From JABDDM01 sp038240295 (GTDB lineage: Bacteria; Bacteroidota; Ignavibacteria; Palsa-1295): 13,238 bases of DNA. The DNA lies in contig JBBSDW010000094.1 of the NCBI GenBank assembly GCA_038240295.1, positions 1 through 13,238 of the forward strand, in the 5' to 3' direction. The notes below the pieces were generated by a model. It made no database searches. It was not told where the DNA came from and saw nothing but the letters and a program-made list of their open reading frames with translations. Shown here in pieces: positions 1 through 6,851 of this stretch. Made by a program: the position numbers and the translations under genes. Each line of letters starts with the position of its first letter. Position 1 is the stretch's first letter.

Positions 1-351
1 ACTACGGAAAAAGGTGCGGGTCACAAAGGAGGACCTTCGTGCCACACAGTCAAGCTTTTTCACACTCTCGTTTGCGCGACGTGAAGCGGCCTGCTTCGCG
101 ACCCTCCCCAGCGTACGTAAGAAAGCCAACCCGCACGTTGTATATTTCGGATATGGGGATAGGCACCTACGAACGTAATCAGCCGAGTATAGCGCTTCTA
201 CTATCACCCAGGACTCAGCAATGAACACGCCTTTCTACGAGACAATTGGTCGACTTGGAACCGCAGAGTGTGATAGCAAGCGAAAAACGCAACCGGTCAC
301 AATTTGTGGCCGGTCCGCTGAAGCATCCTGATCCAGGCTACGCCGCAGGAT
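1..351. other. Stretch without a recognisable gene upstream of mcrC
   Basis: No recognisable protein is encoded in any frame. Frame +3 (39-224) opens with a GTG preceded by a very good Shine-Dalgarno (AAAGGAGG at 25-32, 6 nt spacing), but its 61-residue product is Arg/Ser/Pro-rich, matches nothing I know and looks like out-of-frame translation. The McrC reading frame is closed here by stops at 190-192, 274-279 and 319-321. Homology to McrC starts only just after that last stop. The stretch may be the decayed 5' part of mcrC and its operon, or unrelated sequence joined to it. Confidence 0.4.
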
Positions 352-1293
352 TTGTTCGCGAAGATCATGGTCAATGCTACGAAGATCCTGCTAAAGCGAG
401 GCATAGACAAGAGCTATGTCGACCATACTGAGGAAATTGACGGAGTCAAAGGCAAGGTGCAGATGAGTCAAACTCTTAAGAGTAAGTTGCTCTTCCAACA
501 AAAGACGATTTGCAGTTTTGATGAGTTTTCGTCAAACATATTGGCCAACAGGATCCTAGTAACCACAATTTACAATCTTGTGAGAACCCAAGGGCTCGAC
601 AAGGATTTGAAGATGCAATTGCTTGCAGTGGCTAGAATGATGTCCGACATCCAGCAAATTAACCTGACATCTTCCCTCTTCAAGCAAGTTCGTCTTAACA
701 GGAATAACAGCTACTATGGCTTCGTCTTGTCGGTTTGCCAAATAGTCCATGAGAACATCCTGCCCTCGGAGGACAGAGGCAGGTACACGTTTACGGATTT
801 CACGAGAGACGAACGCAAGATGAACCAACTCTTTGAAGCGTTCGTCTTGAACTTCTATCGGCGAGAGCAGACTCAGTTTCATGCAGGACGCGAAGACATC
901 AACTGGAAGTTGGAGAGTGCTAATGACGAAAGTAGCAGCTTGCTTCCGCTAATGAAAACTGATATATCCTTGACCAATAAGACGCAGAAAATAATCATCG
1001 ATGCCAAGTTTTATAGTAAGACGGTGACCTCCAATCGATTTGGCCAAGAGCGAATCAACTCGACAAATCTTTATCAGTTGTTTAGCTATCTGTTGAACCA
1101 AGAGAATGACGATGAAAGAACCCTAACTGCTCGAGGCATTCTGCTTTACCCAACTATTGACAAAGAGTACGATCTTCATTACGTCTACGGGCGGCACGTG
1201 ATCGAGGTTAAGACTTTGAATCTTGATGCGAATTGGAGAAATATCGCTTCTCGATTAAGGGAGATCATTCAGGTCAATTCCACCCTTGCTTAA
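352..1293 (+). CDS. mcrC: McrC-family 5-methylcytosine restriction endonuclease subunit, N-terminally short
   Basis: McrC is the nuclease partner of the GTP-driven AAA+ protein McrB; together they cleave DNA carrying methylated cytosine. The 313 residues follow E. coli McrC (348 aa) from memory almost end to end. The PD-(D/E)XK site is complete: D204, then D217-A-K219 in a IIIDAKFY strand, with the same 13-residue spacing as D244/D257/K259 of E. coli. The helix with LFEAFVLNFYRRE (160-172) and the NLYQL motif (239-243) are also present. The start used is TTG at 352, but McrC-like sequence runs a few codons further up (TPQDLFAKIM) to a stop at 319-321. The usual N-terminal ~40 residues, including the conserved YYLL..YAW segment, are absent. 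No mcrB lies in the visible upstream 350 bp. Base composition looks more AT-rich than neighbouring genes. It may be a 5'-truncated, inactive remnant. Confidence 0.88.
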   Translation: MFAKIMVNATKILLKRGIDKSYVDHTEEIDGVKGKVQMSQTLKSKLLFQQKTICSFDEFSSNILANRILVTTIYNLVRTQGLDKDLKMQLLAVARMMSDIQQINLTSSLFKQVRLNRNNSYYGFVLSVCQIVHENILPSEDRGRYTFTDFTRDERKMNQLFEAFVLNFYRREQTQFHAGREDINWKLESANDESSSLLPLMKTDISLTNKTQKIIIDAKFYSKTVTSNRFGQERINSTNLYQLFSYLLNQENDDERTLTARGILLYPTIDKEYDLHYVYGRHVIEVKTLNLDANWRNIASRLREIIQVNSTLA

Positions 1294-1405
1294 GGAAGCG
1301 CTGAGTCTTTTGTTTTCACCGCGCGTAATGATTCGATGGGCATGAATTTTTGCCCGAGTTATTTGGGGCTTTGGGAGGGAAAAATACTTCGGACGAGATA
1401 CCTTG

Positions 1406-1478
<73 letters not shown>

Positions 1479-1493
1479 ATCCTTTTCAACTTT

Positions 1494-1511
1494 GCATCAC
1501 TTACGTGACGC
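1494..1511 (-). other. Hairpin with GUAA tetraloop in the tRNA-fMet leader
   Basis: On the minus strand GCGTCAC and GTGATGC pair (six Watson-Crick pairs and one G.U) around a GTAA loop, which fits the GNRA tetraloop rule. It lies 15 nt upstream of the mature tRNA 5' end, so it would be in the precursor leader that RNase P removes. It could help processing or be chance; nothing else supports a function. Confidence 0.35.
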
Positions 1512-1567
1512 TCCCCTCTTTATAGGGATGCCCACAACTTGTAAGTGCAGGTAGAGGTTCCTTCGTG

Positions 1568-1595
1568 GGTGTCGGGTATCGGGTGTCAGGTGTCG
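1568..1595 (+). repeat. Four tandem GGTRTCN heptamers (copy 1)
   Basis: Four back-to-back 7-mers read GGTGTCG, GGTATCG, GGTGTCA, GGTGTCG. A second array of the same unit, length and order, on the opposite strand, is at 6341-6368. Both lie in intergenic DNA. This copy starts 11 bp beyond the stop codon of the redoxin-like lipoprotein gene. It looks like a small dispersed repeat family. Confidence 0.6.
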
Positions 1596-1606
1596 GTTAG
1601 CTTGTG

Positions 1607-2194
1607 CTAATGTTTTAGCAGGATTGCTTGAAGTTGTGTTTCGATCGTTGCTGCTGACTGTGTTCCTTGAAACGTAGCGACGATCTTATCGTTGGGCGAA
1701 ATAATCAGGACGGTCGGAAGAATGTCGATTCCTCCAAAGGCGGAAGCGAGTTCATTTGAGCCGACGATCTGCTGCATCGAAATTGCGTTTGCGGCAATTG
1801 CACTCGTAACGTGATCGAACATTTCCTGTCGCGGTGCTTTTTCTTCGAGTGGAATTCCGAGAAAGATCACGCCCCGATCTTTATACTTTTGTTGAAGCAT
1901 CGCCGCGTCGCGTAATTCCGTTACGCTCGAAGGCACGGTCGTTCGCCAGAATGTTACGACCAACGGCGAGCCGAAATAATCGTGAAGCTGCCGTTGGGCT
2001 CCTGTGGAATCCCACCAAACAAAATTCGTTACAAATGTTGCCGAGCCCAGGCGATCGTACGTCTTGAGCTGCGAGACATTCGCTTTGTAATCGATCGGCT
2101 TATGCTCGGCGCTCTCATTCGAAGAGCCGCAGCCAAGGCCAGAGAGGCACATCAGCGCGATGAAACACATTCGCGCGAAAACGTTACCTTCCAC
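1607..2194 (-). CDS. Lipoprotein with thioredoxin/TlpA-like fold lacking the CXXC cysteines
   Basis: An exported lipoprotein: hydrophobic MCFIALMCLSGLGC with lipobox LGLGC-type ending, then a TlpA/AhpC-TSA-like domain. The strand and helix with SPLVVTFWRTTVPSS aligns with the redoxin VVNFWATWCPPC motif, but both cysteines are replaced (V and S). The cis-proline segment GIDILPTVLII and the terminal strand and helix are kept. It therefore has the fold but not the dithiol chemistry, and is more likely a binding or scaffold protein than a disulfide reductase. Starts possible are GTG 2194 (gives an Arg in the n-region; used here) and ATG 2170 (187 aa, no positive charge). With GTG 2194 it overlaps the end of the zinc-finger gene at 2184-2438, so the two are surely co-transcribed. 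Confidence 0.72.
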   Translation of the reverse strand: MEGNVFARMCFIALMCLSGLGCGSSNESAEHKPIDYKANVSQLKTYDRLGSATFVTNFVWWDSTGAQRQLHDYFGSPLVVTFWRTTVPSSVTELRDAAMLQQKYKDRGVIFLGIPLEEKAPRQEMFDHVTSAIAANAISMQQIVGSNELASAFGGIDILPTVLIISPNDKIVATFQGTQSAATIETQLQAILLKH

Positions 2195-2438
2195 TTCCGA
2201 CAAGCGACGTGTATTCGCGTTCGAGCGTTTGCTTGACGCGTTCTCGTGTCTGGCTTGGCAATTCCTGATAGTGATATCGCTCACGGCAGAGGTCTCGAAT
2301 GGCGCGCGAGAGTTGATAGTCGAGCCTGCACTTTGCGCAGGTGATGAGGTGTCCTTCCAATGCGATCCGCTCGTCCTGAGGTACGGGAGCCTCATCCAAA
2401 AGCGCATCGGCTTTGTCGAGAAATTCGGGGCAATTCAC
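2184..2438 (-). CDS. Small zinc-finger (zf-HC2/ZAS-type) anti-sigma-like protein
   Basis: 84 residues beginning with MNCPEF and carrying H30-x3-C34-x2-C37, the zinc-binding pattern of zf-HC2 anti-sigma domains, in which the N-terminal Cys often supplies the fourth ligand. Members usually hold an ECF sigma factor inactive until a signal releases it. There is no transmembrane helix, so it would be a cytoplasmic ZAS-only protein. No ECF sigma gene is adjacent; the gene is followed directly by the redoxin-like lipoprotein. Start is GTG at 2438, the only reasonable start after the in-frame stop at 2453-2451; no clear Shine-Dalgarno. The function as anti-sigma is inferred from the motif alone. Confidence 0.72.
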   Translation of the reverse strand: MNCPEFLDKADALLDEAPVPQDERIALEGHLITCAKCRLDYQLSRAIRDLCRERYHYQELPSQTRERVKQTLEREYTSLVGSGR

Positions 2439-2579
2439 AACATGTATCGGTTAATGTGTTCTTAACAACGAATCATTCGGTAACAAGAAAGTAGAAAGCA
2501 AGAGCGCGAACGACAACTGGCAATGACCACCCGCGTGCAATTTGGAACCCTGCAAGTTGCGCGAAGAGTTTCGGCTTGC

Positions 2580-2598
2580 GGGCGGCCAATGGCCGCCC
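2580..2598. repeat. Perfect 8-bp inverted repeat GGGCGGCC-AAT-GGCCGCCC
   Basis: Two perfect 8-bp GC-only arms around a 3-nt spacer, about 30 bp past the FKBP gene stop. Neither strand has a T-run after the hairpin, so it is not a standard intrinsic terminator. It is the kind of short palindrome that occurs as a dispersed repeat (REP-like) in some genomes; only one copy is in this window. Confidence 0.55.
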
Positions 2599-2629
2599 TA
2601 CCGAGAAAAAATCGACCGATAAAAAAGAT

Positions 2630-3166
2630 TTATTGAACCTTCACTAATTCGACATCGAAGATGAGTGGCGAGTTCGGAGGGATCTCACCCATGCCTCGCG
2701 GGCCGTATGCAAGATCTGCTGGCACGATCAATCGGCGCTTTCCGCCGGTCTTCATCGTCAGCATTCCTTCGTCCCATCCCTTGATGACCTGGCCCACACC
2801 GATGGCAGTGCTAAATGGCTCGACGTGATGAAAACTCGGATCGATGTTCGAATCGAATTTTTTACCATCGAGAAGTTGACCCGTATAATTCACGGTGATC
2901 GTCTGTCCCGATTTCGGCATCGCGCCGGAGCCCATCTTCGTGTCGATATACATAAGACCAGAAGCAGTCACGACAGTATCGCCATGCTTACCGGCCGACA
3001 TCTGCGGAAGCATCGGGGCCGGAGCGGGCGCCGGAGTTGCGGGCATCGCTGCTGCTGGGGGTGTCGAGGTTGAGGTGGTGTCCATGGTAGTCTGCGAATC
3101 GGTTTTCGATTTGCAAGAAGCGCATAGCACAAGCGCCGAAAAAACAAGTAAAGAAGAAAAACGCAT
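2630..3166 (-). CDS. FKBP-type peptidyl-prolyl cis-trans isomerase, lipoprotein
   Basis: Catalyses cis-trans isomerisation of X-Pro bonds, here in the periplasm or at the outer membrane. Residues 1-18 are a lipoprotein signal ending at C18. Residues ~35-56 are a Pro/Ala/Thr linker, and ~64-178 are one FKBP domain. Seen family residues include VNYTGQLLDGKKFDSN (92-107, with Y94, F104 and D105), the VIKGWDEGM turn (128-136), AYG (153-155) and the end strand IPPNSPLIFDVELVKV. Length is normal for single-domain exported FKBPs of the FkpA/Mip type without the dimerisation region. The start ATG is 28 nt after the rsgA stop, which suggests co-transcription with rsgA. Confidence 0.92.
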   Translation of the reverse strand: MRFSSLLVFSALVLCASCKSKTDSQTTMDTTSTSTPPAAAMPATPAPAPAPMLPQMSAGKHGDTVVTASGLMYIDTKMGSGAMPKSGQTITVNYTGQLLDGKKFDSNIDPSFHHVEPFSTAIGVGQVIKGWDEGMLTMKTGGKRRLIVPADLAYGPRGMGEIPPNSPLIFDVELVKVQ

Positions 3167-3194
3167 GATAATGTAAAAGAATGAAATGAAAAAC

Positions 3195-4334
3195 TTAGCG
3201 TTGCGAGCGAGTACGATCGGTTTTTTCCTGTTCGACAGACTCTTCGAAGAGCTTTACGTAGCTCGCATAGCGTTCGATCGCGATTGCACCAGATTCGCTT
3301 GCAGCGATCACCGCACAACCCGGCTCATGAATATGCGAACAGTTCGTGATCGTACACTGCTCCGCGAATTGCACGAACTCGACAAAAAGAAATTTAAGCT
3401 GCGTGCTCTCGATCGCATGGTTGGCGAACTCGCGAACGCCCGGTGTGTCAACTACGTACGTGTCCGAAATGTCTCCTAATTTTAAGAGCACGCTGCGGCT
3501 TGTAGTGTGCGCGCCGCGCCGAAATTTTTTCGAGAGTTCGCCGGTCCGTTCATCTTCGCTGCCAAGCAAGACATTCACAAGCGAAGACTTGCCAACGCCC
3601 GAATGCCCCGCGAAAACACTTGTTGTACCAGAGAGAAATTCGTGTAAGGGCTTGAGCGTCGCCTTGTCGTTGGCCGTAAGTGCGAAGATCGGATATCCGA
3701 TCTTTGAATAGAGATGAAGAAAATAATCGAGCTCGGCCTGAATCTCCGGTTCAGTGATCAGATCGATCTTATTGATCACGATCGCTATGCCGAGTCCCCC
3801 ATCGAGTCCGGCAACAATATACCGATCGATGATGCCCGAGCGGATCGGCGGCTCCAGAATACTTACGACGATCACAAGCGTATCGATATTCGCGACGATC
3901 GCCTGTGCATAGTCGTCCGATCGGCCGGAAGCACGGCGCAACAGTTTAGTTTTTCGTGAAAGCACTTCTGCGATGAGCGGAATGCCTGTTGATGAATGAT
4001 CGACGATCACGCGATCTCCCACGGTAACGAGCGTCACATTTGGCTCGGCCGGTTTTGTACGCTTGCCGGCCTTGACGCGAAGTTCGCTGCCATCTGAAAG
4101 TTCGGCGATGAAGAACTGCCCTTCGCTCCGAACGATGCGCCCTGGAATTCCAGCAGGATTATCGGGAAGCAATTCGGAGGCTTTTCCGGTGATGCGTTCG
4201 CGATGTTTCGTTGTCTTGCGACGTTCGCGCGTGCGGTCTTCATGTGCGCGGCGAATCCGCTCGCTCTGAGGAAGTTCTAACTCCTCTTCCGCTTCGTTCG
4301 AGAGATCTTCGCGTGATGGATCGGCCTTCGTCAA
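3195..4334 (-). CDS. rsgA: Ribosome small-subunit-dependent GTPase A (RsgA/YjeQ)
   Basis: A circularly permuted GTPase that checks late 30S subunit maturation. In order: a charged N-terminal extension (1-~58, many E/R/K), the OB-fold (~62-128, GRIVRSEGQFFIAEL onwards), G4 NKID (188-191), G1 GHSGVGKSS (243-251), G2 TTSR (277-280), G3 DTPG (296-299), then the zinc site C327-x4-C332-x-H334-x5-C340. All catalytic and zinc residues are present. The 379-residue length is a little over the usual 290-350 because of the N-terminal extension. The start is TTG at 4334; there is no ATG or GTG in frame between it and the stop at 4364-4362. It is divergent from the glycosyltransferase gene and leads the rsgA-FKBP pair. 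Confidence 0.95.
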   Translation of the reverse strand: MTKADPSREDLSNEAEEELELPQSERIRRAHEDRTRERRKTTKHRERITGKASELLPDNPAGIPGRIVRSEGQFFIAELSDGSELRVKAGKRTKPAEPNVTLVTVGDRVIVDHSSTGIPLIAEVLSRKTKLLRRASGRSDDYAQAIVANIDTLVIVVSILEPPIRSGIIDRYIVAGLDGGLGIAIVINKIDLITEPEIQAELDYFLHLYSKIGYPIFALTANDKATLKPLHEFLSGTTSVFAGHSGVGKSSLVNVLLGSEDERTGELSKKFRRGAHTTSRSVLLKLGDISDTYVVDTPGVREFANHAIESTQLKFLFVEFVQFAEQCTITNCSHIHEPGCAVIAASESGAIAIERYASYVKLFEESVEQEKTDRTRSQR

Positions 4335-4369
4335 AGAAAGATGGATAGTTTTGTGGTAACTTTACCGTC

Positions 4370-4377
4370 CAAAGATA
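4370..4377 (-). promoter_or_regulatory. Candidate Bacteroidota-type -7 element (TATCTTTG) for rsgA
   Basis: On the minus strand TATCTTTG fits the TAnnTTTG -7 consensus of Bacteroidota primary sigma promoters. A TTG lies 17 nt upstream, as a weak -33. The predicted start would give a leader of roughly 30 nt before the rsgA TTG. The entire divergent region is only 55 bp, so the promoters for the two genes must overlap. Confidence 0.35.
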
Positions 4378-4389
4378 CAGACTTGTCGT

Positions 4390-6027
4390 TTGACCAACAG
4401 CACAAAAGCCCTGCGTAGTCCCCAAAATCGCGATTTCGATAAGCGGAATCTGGATAGGCGATATTTCGGTGTAGCGATATTGCTCACGGCGGTGATCTAT
4501 GCGCCGACGCTGGCGCTGTCGTTTGGTCATGATCAAAATGTCTTTGCCGAGATCGGAGCGCTTATCCTTAAAGGAAAACTCCCCTATATCGACGCGTGGG
4601 ATATCAAACCGCCGAATATTTTTTACGTATACGCGCTTGCGGAGTGTATCTTTGGTCCGCATGAAATTGCAATCCGCGTATTCGATTTCGTCAGTATCGT
4701 TCTTACCGGCGGTCTCGTATTCCTCTTTGTTTCCCTGAATGCCTCCAACGACCCATCGGCGAGTAATCGGATGGGCCTGCTTGCAAGCTTTCTTTTCGCC
4801 GTGACTGCGATGACGCTTGGCCTTGCCGACACGGCACAAACCGAGTCGTTCGCATTGCCGTGGATCATCGGAGCGGCGCTTCTTTCCTACCATTCACAGG
4901 ATAGCCACAAGATCTTCGTTGCCGGACTTCTGCTTGCGGTGGCCGGATTTTTCAAGACGACCAATTTCATCTTCTTCTTCCCAATCGCAATCGAACTCGT
5001 GATGAACTCAAGGAGGCGCTCGATCCACTTGATATTATTTATCGGCGGATGCATCGTTGGCTCACTTGCAGAACTTGGATTTATGTGGCAGCAAGGATTT
5101 TTACATGAATATCTTGCGATCACGCGAACAGTGTTTGCTGGCCATGCATCCGAGCTTGCAGGGACGCCGGTAACGATATTCAGCGTTTTACGAATCATCT
5201 GGGTCTATCTCGGCGCATGGACGATCGTCGCACTTGTAGGTGTCATCGCGCTAAGTTCTGCCCGCCTTCGCGCGAAGTTGCAGTTCAAAGTCTCGTCTCG
5301 ATTCGCGATATTTCTTGTTGCCATTTTTGTCGCAGGTGCGGTTAGTGTGCTCGTCCAGCAAAAAGGTTGGGGCTATCACTACGTGGTCCTGTTACCGGGC
5401 CTCCTACCGTTAACTGCGCTCGTTAGTTACCCGATCCTTGCAAAAATATCGCACCGTGTTTCGCAGAAGATTTCTCTACAGCCTTACCTGATCGGAGTGG
5501 TACTCACGTTATTCATCACACTCATTCCGCTGAGCGGGGCGCGATGGTTGCATGTTGGATATGATAGTTTGCTTTCGCTTCGCGATCACCCAAAATATCT
5601 TGCAACCCTCGGCGCGCACAACACAATGTACTATCCGCCCTGCACCGACGCGCTCGCAGAATATCTGCAGCATCATTCCGCGCCGAACGAAGCCGTGTTT
5701 ATTTTGGGACAAGAACCTGGCGCATACTGGAAGGCAGACCGAATGCCAGCTTCCAGATACATTTATACGCTCCTTTTCACAAGCCCGATCATGAAGCAGG
5801 AAAACTTTGACGAGTTGGCGCGTTCACTTGAAGTGCATGCGCCTGCAATCATCGCCATCGAGCGATTCGATTCGCTTGGCTTTTCCGGCACAACAACGAC
5901 AAGCGAAGATCTCCTTAACACCACGAAACTTCAGGGCGTCAAGAATTTAATTCGCGATCGCTATGAATTCACTGACGTCATCTGCGACAAGTTTGTGATC
6001 TATAAACGAAAGCAATTGCAACCGTAG
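4390..6027 (+). CDS. GT39/ArnT-like integral membrane glycosyltransferase
   Basis: A polytopic membrane protein of 545 residues. After a short basic N-terminus and a first membrane segment (~27-45) comes the luminal loop with an acidic motif (GHDQ at 46-49) and the signature DIKPP (71-75), as in PMT/ArnT-type transferases (DxKPP). About ten hydrophobic helices follow up to ~385, then a soluble ~110-residue C-terminal domain with EPGAYWKADRMPASRY. Such enzymes use polyprenyl-phosphate-linked sugars to modify lipids, glycans or proteins on the periplasmic side; donor and acceptor here are unknown. The start is TTG at 4390; other starts in the preceding open 30 nt are worse. A 60-residue membrane protein gene follows 1 nt after the stop. 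Confidence 0.82.
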   Translation: MTNSTKALRSPQNRDFDKRNLDRRYFGVAILLTAVIYAPTLALSFGHDQNVFAEIGALILKGKLPYIDAWDIKPPNIFYVYALAECIFGPHEIAIRVFDFVSIVLTGGLVFLFVSLNASNDPSASNRMGLLASFLFAVTAMTLGLADTAQTESFALPWIIGAALLSYHSQDSHKIFVAGLLLAVAGFFKTTNFIFFFPIAIELVMNSRRRSIHLILFIGGCIVGSLAELGFMWQQGFLHEYLAITRTVFAGHASELAGTPVTIFSVLRIIWVYLGAWTIVALVGVIALSSARLRAKLQFKVSSRFAIFLVAIFVAGAVSVLVQQKGWGYHYVVLLPGLLPLTALVSYPILAKISHRVSQKISLQPYLIGVVLTLFITLIPLSGARWLHVGYDSLLSLRDHPKYLATLGAHNTMYYPPCTDALAEYLQHHSAPNEAVFILGQEPGAYWKADRMPASRYIYTLLFTSPIMKQENFDELARSLEVHAPAIIAIERFDSLGFSGTTTTSEDLLNTTKLQGVKNLIRDRYEFTDVICDKFVIYKRKQLQP

Positions 6028-6028
6028 T

Positions 6029-6211
6029 ATGCAACTCATTACGTTTCATAAGATCCTGATCTCGGTAGGGATTGCGTTCTTTCTTTTATTCGGAATTCGC
6101 GAATTTGTTGTCGCACATTCAATGGAGAATTACTGGCGCGTTGGATTCTCCGTTGTTGCGATCATCGCCTTGTCGATCTATCTTCGATGGGTCGTGCGGA
6201 CGTATCGGTAG
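6029..6211 (+). CDS. Small two-helix membrane protein
   Basis: 60 residues with hydrophobic segments at ~9-28 and ~37-55 and basic flanks (RWVVRTYR at the end). The ATG is 1 nt after the stop of the glycosyltransferase, so translational coupling is likely. No family is recognised. The tight linkage suggests an accessory or assembly partner of the transferase; this is inference. Its hydrophobic pattern and ATG at the coupling position argue that it is real. Confidence 0.55.
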   Translation: MQLITFHKILISVGIAFFLLFGIREFVVAHSMENYWRVGFSVVAIIALSIYLRWVVRTYR

Positions 6212-6303
6212 CTTGCTCAGTGCTTTGAACTCAGCGAACATTAGTGAGCGCATTTCTTGAATTTACTTTTGATACGTGATTTTCGAAATGCGAATAAAGG
6301 ACT

Positions 6304-6321
6304 CGCAAGCTGAAGCTCGCG
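6304..6321. repeat. Short imperfect palindrome CGCAAGCT-GA-AGCTCGCG
   Basis: Arms of 8 bp with one A.C mismatch and a GA centre, lying between the small membrane protein and brxA, next to the heptamer array. No T-run follows. Probably a dispersed repeat-type palindrome; function not evident. Confidence 0.35.
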
Positions 6322-6340
6322 CCACGTTCCCCCCGCCCGC

Positions 6341-6368
6341 GGACACCGGGTCGCGGATACCGGACACC
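6341..6368 (-). repeat. Four tandem GGTRTCN-type heptamers (copy 2)
   Basis: Read on the minus strand: GGTGTCC, GGTATCC, GCGACCC, GGTGTCC, exactly 28 bp. Units 1, 2 and 4 match the array at 1568-1595 in the same order, and unit 3 has diverged. It lies 57 bp upstream of brxA. The flanks CGGGTCG/CGACCCG (6347-6353 and 6367-6373) can pair across the array. Confidence 0.55.
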
Positions 6369-6425
6369 GACCCGCCGAAACATTTGTTACAACACGCAAG
6401 AATAAACCGTCATAAAGAAAAGCCC

Positions 6426-6851
6426 ATGTACGATCCGATCTTAGTTCAACCGATACGCGATGAAGTTACACGTTTAGGCGTGAAAGAAGCACGCACCGCT
6501 GATGAAGTTGATGCAGCCGTGAAAGCCGAAGGGACGACCTTCGTGTTTGTCAATTCGGTCTGCGGTTGCGCAGCCGGCGGTGCACGCCCTGCGCTTACAC
6601 TCGCGATGAAGAATGCCAACTTGCCCGATCAGGCGATTACGGTGTTTGCTGGCAACGATGTCGAAGCCGTTAAGCAAGTACGCTCTCATTTTCTTGGATA
6701 CGCTCCGAGTTCTCCGCAATTCGGAATGTTCAAGGATGGCGAGCTGGTCTTTATGCTCGAACGCTGGCAGATCGAAGGACGTCATCCGCTTGAGCTCGCA
6801 CAAACCTTGCAGAATGCGTTCAACGAGCATTGCGTGAAGATCGCAGCCTAA
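6426..6851 (+). CDS. BrxA/BrxB family (YphP/YqiW) bacilliredoxin
   Basis: 141 residues with the family motif NSVCGCAAGGARP (43-55). C46-G-C48 is the active CGC site that removes bacillithiol or similar low-molecular-weight thiols from S-thiolated proteins. A third Cys (C136, in FNEHC) near the C-terminus is usual in this family. Thioredoxin-like fold, cytosolic, no signal peptide. The start ATG 6426 is chosen because homology begins at MYDP; the open frame upstream runs into the repeat region. Its stop overlaps by 4 nt the stop of the convergent phosphoesterase gene. A strong terminator for this transcript is at 6935-6964, inside that gene. Whether this organism makes bacillithiol is not visible here. 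Confidence 0.9.
   Translation: MYDPILVQPIRDEVTRLGVKEARTADEVDAAVKAEGTTFVFVNSVCGCAAGGARPALTLAMKNANLPDQAITVFAGNDVEAVKQVRSHFLGYAPSSPQFGMFKDGELVFMLERWQIEGRHPLELAQTLQNAFNEHCVKIAA

Noticed and set aside
39..224. 61-codon frame with a GTG start and an excellent Shine-Dalgarno (AAAGGAGG)
   Set aside because: The product is Arg/Ser/Pro-rich with no recognisable pattern, and strong Shine-Dalgarno sequences are rare among the clear genes here. I could not separate it from chance or from a decayed gene start.
1338..1355. GGGCA...TGCCC inverted repeat as a terminator between mcrC and the tRNA
   Set aside because: Only a 5-bp stem with an 8-nt loop and no T-run after it on either strand.
4240..4893. 217-codon minus-strand frame across the rsgA/glycosyltransferase boundary
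   Set aside because: It overlaps two well-supported genes and their shared promoter region, and its composition is Arg/Lys-rich without a domain pattern.
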